DNA from: an uncultured Phycisphaerales bacterium
Lineage (GTDB): Bacteria > Planctomycetota > Phycisphaerae > Phycisphaerales > UBA1924
NCBI GenBank assembly: GCA_937891445.1
Contig: CALAFV010000050.1
Coordinates: 1 to 11,099 of the forward strand
DNA: 11,099 bases
Direction: 5' to 3'
The position numbers and the translations under genes are program-made. Positions 1 through 5,286 of the stretch are shown here, one piece after another. Every line of letters begins with the position of its first letter. Position 1 is the first letter of the stretch. Below the pieces are notes generated by a model that was not told where the DNA came from, made no database searches, and saw only the letters and a list, made by a program, of their open reading frames with translations.

Positions 1-1
1 C

Positions 2-397
2 GTTCGCCAGGCCCTGGACGACCTGATCGCCCGCGGCTGGGTGCGGCGCAACCCCGGCTACGACCACCCGCTCCGCCCCGAGTACATCCTCACGCGCGCC
101 GGCGGCCGCATCGCCCCCGTGTGCGTGCGCCTCGAGGACGCCCTCGATTCCGTGGGCGCTCGCGCCGTGGCCCTGCGCAAGTGGTCGATGCCCGTCCTCG
201 ACGCCGTCGCCGACGGACCTCGCCGGTTCCGCCAGATCGCGGAGCACCTGACCGGGATCACGGACCGCGCGCTGGCGATCGCTCTCAAGGATTTGTCCAG
301 TTCGGACCTGATCGAGCGTCAGGAGGCCGACCCGACCGCCATCTACCGCGGCACCCCGCGCGGCCTCGTGCTCGCGCCCGTGCTCGCGGAACTGTGA
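2..397 (+). CDS. HxlR-type tandem winged-helix transcriptional regulator (5' end outside window)
   Basis: The reading frame is open from the left edge and ends at TGA 395-397; 131 codons are visible, so the true start lies upstream. Two winged-helix halves can be read. The first (about residues 1-45) has LDDLIARGWV then a wing with PEYILTRAG, the usual HxlR pattern of recognition helix, R-rich wing and EYxLTxxG. The second (about 56-131) begins LRKWSMPVLDAVADGPRRFRQIAEHLTGITDRAL, matching the HxlR core KW...L..GPxRFxxL....GIxxRxL. Family members are small DNA-binding regulators, often responding to redox or aldehyde stress; the usual length is about 110 residues with one domain, so this one is a duplication. 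The wing of the second domain is degenerate (YRGTPRG instead of YxLTxxG). Target genes cannot be told from here. It is convergent with der, with a 75-nt gap showing no convincing terminator. Family call is good; role is unknown. Confidence 0.8.
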   Translation, partial: VRQALDDLIARGWVRRNPGYDHPLRPEYILTRAGGRIAPVCVRLEDALDSVGARAVALRKWSMPVLDAVADGPRRFRQIAEHLTGITDRALAIALKDLSSSDLIERQEADPTAIYRGTPRGLVLAPVLAEL

Positions 398-472
398 ACG
401 GCGGCAAGGCGGCTTCGTTGATGTGGACGATCGTTCCGCCGCCCGCGCGACGATCCGCAAACTGGCCGGCCG

Positions 473-2056
473 CTATGCCTCCTCCCCCTCATCCTCGAAG
501 AACGCCCGCGCCTCTTCCTCCGTCCAGTGGTCGGGCACGGATTCATCGGCCGCGTCGGCCGCGGGAGTCTCGGCCGCCGCCTCTTCCAGAGCGCGCACGT
601 CCGCGAACGGCTCCTCCCCGCCCTCACCCTTGCGCTTCCGCCCCTTGATGATCAGCCGGATCGGCACTTCCGGGAACGGCAGTTCCTCGCGGAAGCGGTT
701 GATCAGGAACCGCTCGTACGCCGGGTCGAACAGGTCCGGCCGGTTGACCACCAGCCCGATCGTCGGCGGCGCGACGCCCACCTGCGCCGCATAGTACAAC
801 TTGGCGAACGTCCCCAGTTTCGAGGGCGGGCCGCGGAGTTCGAAGATCTGGCGCACCAGCCGGTTCAGTTTCCCCGTCGTCACGCGCCGCAGCGACTGCT
901 CGCGCAACTGGAAGGCCAGGTCGATCGTCTCGCGCACGTTCAGGCCCGTCGCGGCCGAGATGAACGAGATCGGCGCGTACGCCAGCCCCTTGAGTTCCTT
1001 GCGCAGGTACTCCTCGTACGACTCCGGCGTCACCGGCTTGCCGGTCGGCCCCACGCGACCCTGCACCAGGTCCCACTTGTTCACCGTGATCACGCACGGC
1101 TTGTACGCCTTGGTGATCATCGACCCCAGTTGCTGGTCCACCTGGCTCACCGGTTCGGTCGCGTCGATCAGCAGCAGGCAGACGTCCGCTCGCTCGATCG
1201 ACCGCGCCAGCCGGTCGAACGCGAACCACTCGATCCGGTCCGCGAAACTCTTCTTCCGCCGCAGCCCCGCCGTGTCGATCGCCAGGAAACTCCGCCCGTC
1301 CATCTCGAAGCGCACGTCCACCGCGTCGCGCGTCGTCCCCGCGATCTCGCTGGTGATCACCCGCTTCTGCCCCGCCAGCGTGTTGACCAGCGTGCTCTTC
1401 CCGGCGTTGCGCTTCCCGACGATCGCCAGGCGCATGTCCACGTCCGGGGCCTGCTCCGGCTCCCCCGCCCCGGGCAGTTCCCCGACCATCTCATAGAGCC
1501 GGTCGATCAACTCGCGGCGCATGTAGTTGTTCTTCGCCGAGACCATCAGCGGCTCGCCGAACCCCAGCGCCGACGCCTCCAGCGCGTGCGCCTCCCACCG
1601 CGGCCCGTCCACCTTGTTGGCCACCACGCGCACCGGGATGCTCGGCCGGCCCTTGCCCCCCAGCACCCGCTCCCGCAGCAGCCGCGCGATCTCCTCGTCC
1701 TGCGGCGTGATCCCCGCCTGCGCATCGACCACCAGCAGCACCAGGTCCGCCGTCGCCACCGCCTCGGAGATCTGGAACTCGATGTCCCCCGTCAGCGTCG
1801 CCAGGTCCGCCCCCACCTCGTTGAACCGCCGCCCCTCCGCCACGTACGCCCCGTACCCCCCCGTGTCGGTCAGTTCCACATCCCGCGGCGGTCCCTCGTT
1901 GCCGGGCGCCTCGAGCGTGACGATCGCCGTCACCCGGTCCCGCGTCGTCCCCGGCGTCGGGTCCACGATGGACCGCTTCTCCTTCGCCAGCATGTTCATG
2001 ATGGACGACTTGCCCACGTTGGGCCGTCCGATAATGGCCAGTCGCGGCAGGGGCAT
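473..2056 (-). CDS. der: Ribosome-assembly GTPase Der (EngA), two tandem G domains plus KH-like domain
   Basis: Der is an essential cytoplasmic GTPase that helps the 50S subunit mature. All motifs of two GTPase domains are present. Domain 1: P-loop GRPNVGKSS (10-18), PGTTRD (35-40), DTGG (64-67), NKVD (147-150), SAK (173-175). Domain 2: GKRNAGKST (214-222), GTTRD (240-244), DTAG (261-264), NKWD (326-329), SAAT (367-370). The C-terminal KH-like RNA-binding domain runs about 388-473 and ends RLIIKGRKRK. After it comes an unusual acidic tail of about 54 residues (474-527, many E/D and A), making 527 residues against roughly 440-490 in most bacteria. I chose ATG at 2054-2056 because MPLPRLAIIGRPNVGKSS matches the family N-terminus and GAGG lies 3 nt upstream; the frame could extend to 2092 but adds only 12 unlikely residues. 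It lies 99 nt downstream of the thioredoxin-like gene on the same strand, so co-transcription is possible. Confidence 0.97.
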   Translation of the reverse strand: MPLPRLAIIGRPNVGKSSIMNMLAKEKRSIVDPTPGTTRDRVTAIVTLEAPGNEGPPRDVELTDTGGYGAYVAEGRRFNEVGADLATLTGDIEFQISEAVATADLVLLVVDAQAGITPQDEEIARLLRERVLGGKGRPSIPVRVVANKVDGPRWEAHALEASALGFGEPLMVSAKNNYMRRELIDRLYEMVGELPGAGEPEQAPDVDMRLAIVGKRNAGKSTLVNTLAGQKRVITSEIAGTTRDAVDVRFEMDGRSFLAIDTAGLRRKKSFADRIEWFAFDRLARSIERADVCLLLIDATEPVSQVDQQLGSMITKAYKPCVITVNKWDLVQGRVGPTGKPVTPESYEEYLRKELKGLAYAPISFISAATGLNVRETIDLAFQLREQSLRRVTTGKLNRLVRQIFELRGPPSKLGTFAKLYYAAQVGVAPPTIGLVVNRPDLFDPAYERFLINRFREELPFPEVPIRLIIKGRKRKGEGGEEPFADVRALEEAAAETPAADAADESVPDHWTEEEARAFFEDEGEEA

Positions 2057-2147
2057 AGACCTCAAGGCTATGCGCCCGGCGCCGGGGACCATCGGTTCTC
2101 TTCCAAGGGGGCCGTCACCGCCCGCGCCCGGGCGTGGAAGGGTCCGG

Positions 2148-2165
2148 CCCGCGCGCTAGCGCGGG
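2148..2165 (-). other. Perfect 7-bp hairpin over the stop codon of the thioredoxin-like gene
   Basis: CCCGCGC (2148-2154), a 4-nt loop GCTA, and GCGCGGG (2159-2165) form a perfect stem; the loop contains the TAG stop (2156-2158 on the complement). No T-run follows on the minus strand, so it is not a canonical intrinsic terminator. It may attenuate or protect the transcript between the thioredoxin-like gene and der, or be incidental in GC-rich DNA. Confidence 0.35.
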
Positions 2166-2545
2166 GTCGGGATGGGCTTCCCGGGGGCGCCGGTGAGTTC
2201 AGTGAGCACCCGCCGCAGGTTCCCCGGGTTCTCCGGCCGGGCGCCCACGAAGACAGCCCGGACGATCCCCTCCCGATCAATCACCACCGTGTGGGGGATC
2301 GCGCCGACTCGGAAGGAGCGCGCCAGCGATCCGTCTCGGTCCATGGCGATCGTCAGGTTCCAGCCCCGCTTGGCGACGAACGCTCGCACGTCGTCGTCTG
2401 CCTGCTTGAGGTTGACGGCGTAGAAGCGGACGCCGCGACCTTCGAACTCTTCGGCGACGGCGATAAGTTCCGGGATGGAGGCAATGCACGGCGCGCACCA
2501 GGTGGCCCAGAAGTCGAGTACAACGGCTGCCCTTGGAGCACACAT
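2156..2545 (-). CDS. TlpA/ResA-like thioredoxin-fold protein, N-terminally short
   Basis: A 129-residue product with strand VVLDF (8-12), redox motif WCAPC (C17, C20), and the cis-proline region GAIPHTVVIDREG (P84) typical of TlpA/ResA/peroxiredoxin-like proteins; RxxLxxLTGAPGKP closes the fold. The family passes electrons to disulfides or cytochrome c assembly, usually at the outer face of the membrane. Here there is no signal peptide or lipobox, and the ~30-40 residues that usually precede the first strand (PDF..xDG..vxLsdlrGK) are missing. In frame upstream there is a TAG with only VPYLSTSRTWASISSR between it and the ATG at 2543-2545, so no longer start exists. No good Shine-Dalgarno precedes this ATG. 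Another frame just upstream reads IPDVGVNLLTD, which resembles the missing segment, so a frameshift or small deletion is possible. The family is secure, but the start and functional state are not. Confidence 0.75.
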   Translation of the reverse strand: MCAPRAAVVLDFWATWCAPCIASIPELIAVAEEFEGRGVRFYAVNLKQADDDVRAFVAKRGWNLTIAMDRDGSLARSFRVGAIPHTVVIDREGIVRAVFVGARPENPGNLRRVLTELTGAPGKPIPTPR

Positions 2546-2556
2546 CCGTGAGGAGA

Positions 2557-2585
2557 TTGACGCCCACGTCCGGGATGTGGATAAG
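2557..2585 (+). promoter_or_regulatory. Candidate sigma70-type promoter toward the MgtC-like gene
   Basis: TTGACG (2557-2562, 5 of 6 to TTGACA), a 17-nt spacer, then GATAAG (2580-2585, 4 of 6 to TATAAT). It lies in the divergent spacer 2546-2748 and would give a leader of about 155 nt before the chosen MgtC start. Sequence match only; the -10 overlaps a DnaA-box 9-mer. Confidence 0.4.
2576..2584 (-). promoter_or_regulatory. Perfect DnaA-box 9-mer (TTATCCACA)
   Basis: The complement of TGTGGATAA is TTATCCACA, the consensus high-affinity DnaA box. I found only this one copy, in the divergent spacer over the candidate -10 element. A single box could mean DnaA-linked control of the flanking genes, or chance; there is no cluster and no AT-rich stretch, so it does not indicate an origin. 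Confidence 0.35.
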
Positions 2586-2748
2586 TACGGGACCTACGGC
2601 CGCGTGAGCAGGTCGCAGCGGCAGCCGTGCGGCGCGGAACCCTGTGGTCTCGCAATCCCAACTCCACCCTCACCGCCGCACCGTCAGCCGGAGGCCCGCC
2701 TCGTACCCGCCCGGTGGATTCGCGACGGCGCGCTCCATTGAATCGCCC

Positions 2749-3243
2749 GTGCACCCCCAGCCCCTCACCTGGGACGAGATGGCCCTCCGCCTCGGCGCTG
2801 CGCTCGCCGGCGGGTTCCTCATCGGCCTGGAGCGCGGCAGCAAGCGCCGCCCCGCCGGCATGCGCACCATGATGATGATCTGCCTTGGCTGCGCCGCCGC
2901 GACCATCGCCGGCGTTCAGGTCCTCGCCACTCGAGCGCCGGACGACTTCGGCGAGATCTCCCGCGTTCTCCAGGGCATCCTCGGCGGCGTCGGCTTCCTC
3001 GGCGCCGGCGTCGTCCTCCACCGCCAGGAGGGCGTCAAGGGCCTCACGACCGCCGCCGCCGTCTGGGTCGCCAGCGCCCTGGGCATTGCCTGCGGCCTCG
3101 GCGAGTACACCCTCGCCGGCATGCTCACCGTCGCGGCCCTCTTCGTCCTCTGGGCCCTCAAGCCCCTGGACCGCCTGATCACGCGCGAGGACTCGAACAA
3201 CCACGCGCCCCGAAGCCCGCGTTCGGCCGACGCCGCGCCATAA
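2749..3243 (+). CDS. MgtC/SapB-family integral membrane protein (short form)
   Basis: A 164-residue hydrophobic protein with the MgtC/SapB signature: GLERGSKRRPAGMRT (26-40), then a membrane segment MMMICLGCAAATIAGVQVL, then RVLQGILGGVGFLGAGVVLHRQEGVKGLTTAAAVWVASALGIACGLGEY in pieces (72-120), matching the family pattern IxxGIGFLGAGxI..GLTTAAxxWxxAxxGxxxGxG. Four to five membrane helices are predicted by eye (12-28, 40-60, 74-90, 99-117, 122-138). The C-terminal cytosolic domain of Salmonella MgtC is absent, as in many environmental members. MgtC relatives inhibit F-type ATP synthase or help cells cope with low Mg; which, if any, applies here is unknown. GTG 2749 is chosen because homologues start just before LTWxExxxRL; ATG 2779 is an alternative, and the upstream frame back to 2644 is low-complexity Pro/Arg/Ser text unlike the family. 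No clear Shine-Dalgarno precedes either start. Confidence 0.85.
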   Translation: MHPQPLTWDEMALRLGAALAGGFLIGLERGSKRRPAGMRTMMMICLGCAAATIAGVQVLATRAPDDFGEISRVLQGILGGVGFLGAGVVLHRQEGVKGLTTAAAVWVASALGIACGLGEYTLAGMLTVAALFVLWALKPLDRLITREDSNNHAPRSPRSADAAP

Positions 3244-3255
3244 CCACCCCCCGGT

Positions 3256-3291
3256 CGGGCGCTCCACCCCGGTCCGCCCGTCGGCTATATT
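3256..3291 (+). promoter_or_regulatory. Candidate -10 element and upstream hairpin before the EEP-dockerin gene
   Basis: TATATT (3286-3291, 5 of 6 to TATAAT) lies 40 nt before the GTG start in the short spacer after the MgtC-like stop. No good -35 is visible at 16-18 nt (TCCACC at 3263-3268). An inverted repeat CGGGCG (3256-3261) / CGCCCG (3275-3280) precedes it; with no T-run it is not a clear terminator for the MgtC-like gene. Weak evidence. Confidence 0.35.
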
Positions 3292-3331
3292 CCGGCCGGC
3301 TGGTGGCGGCGGGGTCCCCGGAGGCGAGATC

Positions 3332-4942
3332 GTGGTGTACGACATCCCCACGCGGATGAACATGGGGCGGAGGGGGCGGTGGAGCGCTCTCGGCACGCGG
3401 GTAGCCCTGGCCGCAGCCCTCATCGGGCTGCTCGCCGCGGCAGGTTACGCCCAGCCCCTCCGCATCGCCGCCTGGAACGTCACCAACTACACCGGCGGCC
3501 GCATCACCGACATCCAGACCGCCGTCTACGCCGAGTTCGAGGGGCGCTCCATGCGCCCCGACGTCATCGCCTGCCAGGAGTTCACCTCCCAGAACGCCGT
3601 GGACATCTTCCTCTGGGCCCTCAACAACGCCCCCGGCAGCCCCGGCGACTGGGCTGCGGCCCCGTTCTTCAACGGCCCCGACACCGACAACGCGTTCTTC
3701 TATCGCACCGGCCGCGTCGAGTTCCTCGGCGCGACGATCATCTCCTTCGGAGGCCCCTCACCCCTCCCGCCGCGCGACACCACCCGCTACGACTTCCGCC
3801 CCATCGGCTACACCGGCCCCACCGCAACCATCGCCCTCTACAGCGTCCACATGAAGGCCCAGGAGAGCGGCTCGGATGACGACGCCCGCCGCCTCCTCGA
3901 AGCCCAGCGCATCGTCGCCGACATCGCCCCCCTCCCCGCCGGCTGGCACCCGATCATGGGCGGCGACACCAACATCCAGACGGCATTCGCCAATGAGTAC
4001 CGCGCCCTGGTCGGCCCCGACCCCCTCAACCCGACCGGCCCGCTCTTCGACCCGATCATGAGCCCCGGGGCCTGGAACAACAACTGCTTCTTCCGCTTCA
4101 TTCACACGCAGGACCCCTCCGGCAGCGGCGGCATGGACGACCGCCACGACCAGATCCTCATCGGCGCCGGCCTGCGCGACGGCGTCGGCCTCGACTACCT
4201 CGGCTCCCTCACCACACCCTACAGCACGACGACCTGGAACGACCCCAACCACTCCTACCGCGCCTGGGGCAACGACGGCACCACCTGCAATGGCCCGATC
4301 GCCGTCGCCGGGAACACGATGGTCGGCCCCGCGATCGCCCAGGCCCTCCGCAACATCGCCACCACCTCCGGCGGCCACCTCCCCGTCTTCCTCGACCTGC
4401 GCCTTCCCCCCAAGATCGACGCCCCAACCTCCCTTGCCTTCGGAGAGGTCCCGCAGGGCGCCGGCGGCGGGTCCGTCGGCGTGACCATCACCATCGCCAA
4501 CGCGGCCGACACCGCCCTCTGGACCGCCCCCGCCATCGCCGACCTCCGTTACACGATGGAGGCCTCCCCCGGCTTCTCAGCCCCCTCCGGCCCCTTCGCC
4601 GACCCCGCCGGCGGCGGCGGCCAGACCCACACGATCCTCATGGACACCTCCACCCCCGGCCTCAAGACGGGGACCCTGACAATCTCGTCCGACGACCCCG
4701 ACACCCCGGTGGTTATCGTGACCTTGTCCGGGACCGTCCTCGGCGCGGGCGGGTGCCAGGCCGACTGGAACGGCGACGGCACGGTCACCTCCTCCGATAT
4801 CTCTGCCTTCCTGACCGACTGGCTCGCCAGCCTGGGCGGCAACACCCTCGAGGCCGATTTCAATGGCGACGGCACGGTCACCTCGACCGATATCTCCGCC
4901 TTCCTCACCGCCTGGCTGGAGGACGTCGGCCACCCCTGCTGA
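3332..4942 (+). CDS. Secreted endonuclease/exonuclease/phosphatase-fold protein with Ig-like domain and C-terminal dockerin
   Basis: A 536-residue product. The start GTG 3332 is supported by GGAGG (3320-3324) with 7-nt spacing. Residues 1-40 are a long signal peptide: basic n-region, hydrophobic VALAAALIGLLAAAGYA, likely cleavage AGYA|QP. Residues 41-357 are an EEP (DNase I/APE1-like) domain: LRIAAWNV (N49), IACQEF (E83), YSVHMKAQ (H173), MGGDTNIQ (D212, N214), DDRHDQILI (D270, D273), and the last motif SGGHLPV (H349), where the family usually has S-D-H; the metal-linked Asp is Gly here. Residues about 361-470 form an Ig-like/choice-of-anchor beta domain (LAFGEVPQGAGGGSVGVTITIANAA ... TGTLTISSDDPDTPVVIVTLSGTV in pieces). 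Residues 475-536 are a dockerin with two Ca loops, bounded by C475 and the C-terminal C536. Likely an exported nuclease or phosphoesterase, possibly tethered to the surface; substrate unknown. No clear terminator follows. Confidence 0.88.
   Translation: MVYDIPTRMNMGRRGRWSALGTRVALAAALIGLLAAAGYAQPLRIAAWNVTNYTGGRITDIQTAVYAEFEGRSMRPDVIACQEFTSQNAVDIFLWALNNAPGSPGDWAAAPFFNGPDTDNAFFYRTGRVEFLGATIISFGGPSPLPPRDTTRYDFRPIGYTGPTATIALYSVHMKAQESGSDDDARRLLEAQRIVADIAPLPAGWHPIMGGDTNIQTAFANEYRALVGPDPLNPTGPLFDPIMSPGAWNNNCFFRFIHTQDPSGSGGMDDRHDQILIGAGLRDGVGLDYLGSLTTPYSTTTWNDPNHSYRAWGNDGTTCNGPIAVAGNTMVGPAIAQALRNIATTSGGHLPVFLDLRLPPKIDAPTSLAFGEVPQGAGGGSVGVTITIANAADTALWTAPAIADLRYTMEASPGFSAPSGPFADPAGGGGQTHTILMDTSTPGLKTGTLTISSDDPDTPVVIVTLSGTVLGAGGCQADWNGDGTVTSSDISAFLTDWLASLGGNTLEADFNGDGTVTSTDISAFLTAWLEDVGHPC
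4754..4939 (+). other. Dockerin module at the C-terminus of the EEP protein
   Basis: It encodes 62 residues from Cys to Cys with two EF-hand-like loops, DWNGDGTVTSSD and DFNGDGTVTSTD, each followed by the helix ISAFLTxWL. Both loops keep D-x-N-x-D and the final D at position 12, so calcium binding is plausible. The length, flanking cysteines and helix text match the module at 5917-6102 in the next gene. In clostridial systems dockerins bind cohesins; the partner for this planctomycete type is not evident in the window. Confidence 0.85.
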
Positions 4943-5036
4943 TTCCCGCCCGCCTTGAGTCCGGTTTGCTCGTTGTCCGCAAGTTCCGGGGTCGCGCATT
5001 CCGTCGTCCAGCACCCCGACTTTCGCGGGTTCCCCC

Positions 5037-5065
5037 TTGTCACATATCCCCGTATCGAGTACATA
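5037..5065 (+). promoter_or_regulatory. Sigma70-type promoter of the 676-residue secreted protein gene
   Basis: TTGTCA (5037-5042, 5 of 6 to TTGACA), a 17-nt spacer, and TACATA (5060-5065, 4 of 6 to TATAAT). Predicted transcription start near 5072, at the base of a hairpin. The same arrangement recurs at 7533-7561 before the next gene, which raises confidence above sequence match alone. The stretch 4943-5036 upstream shows no gene and no structure I can name. Confidence 0.65.
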
Positions 5066-5071
5066 GATGAA

Positions 5072-5286
5072 TGGCGGAGTCTGTCCGCCACCGGTCTGCT
5101 TTCTGGCCCGCCAATCGCGGCGGCCGCGGACACGGGTGTTTTCCGGAGTGAGAGAGCCGCAAGGCGGCTTGCGATACGCCGTGATCGGGCACTGACGCCC
5201 GTTTCTGGAAGGTGCCGGTGGTGTAGCCGGCAAGCAAGCGCAGCCATCCGTTTGTCAGTCGATCTGACCTGAAGAGGAGGTGTTTC
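5072..5286 (+). promoter_or_regulatory. Structured 5' leader (about 215 nt), conserved with the leader of the next gene
   Basis: In order: a perfect 7-bp hairpin TGGCGGA/TCCGCCA (5072-5078, 5084-5090) at the predicted RNA 5' end; AGCCGC/GCGGCT (5155-5160, 5164-5169); CGGGC/GCCCG (5186-5190, 5197-5201); the element CCGGTGGTGTAGCCGG (5215-5230), itself inside a stem TGCCGG/CCGGCA (5213-5218, 5227-5232); GTCAG/CTGAC (5254-5258, 5264-5268); AGGAGG (5275-5280) and GTG at 5287. There is no ORF of note. The plan and several distances recur in 7568-7787. I do not recognise a known riboswitch class; it could be a riboswitch, a protein-binding leader or an mRNA-stability element. Confidence 0.6.

Noticed and set aside
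2057..2092. Longer der start at 2092
   Set aside because: It would add MVPGAGRIALRS, which is not family-like, while ATG 2056 has GAGG in place and the expected N-terminus.
527..2551. 674-codon open frame on the plus strand
   Set aside because: It lies opposite der and the thioredoxin-like gene, is extremely rich in Arg/Pro/His/Leu, and has no motif; a shadow of the real genes.
2644..2748. Longer start of the MgtC-like gene at 2644
   Set aside because: The added residues are Pro/Arg/Ser-rich with no match to the family and no Shine-Dalgarno; homologues begin just before LTWxE.
2546..2748. Chromosomal replication origin
   Set aside because: There is only one DnaA box, no AT-rich unwinding stretch, and neither dnaA nor dnaN nearby.
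2353..3423. 356-codon minus-strand frame over the MgtC-like gene
   Set aside because: It has no family features, and the opposite strand carries a recognisable MgtC/SapB signature.
5072..5286. c-di-GMP (GEMM) riboswitch
   Set aside because: GTAGCCGG faintly recalls the end of the GEMM-I consensus, but the GCAAACC and GAAA tetraloop-receptor parts are absent in both leaders.
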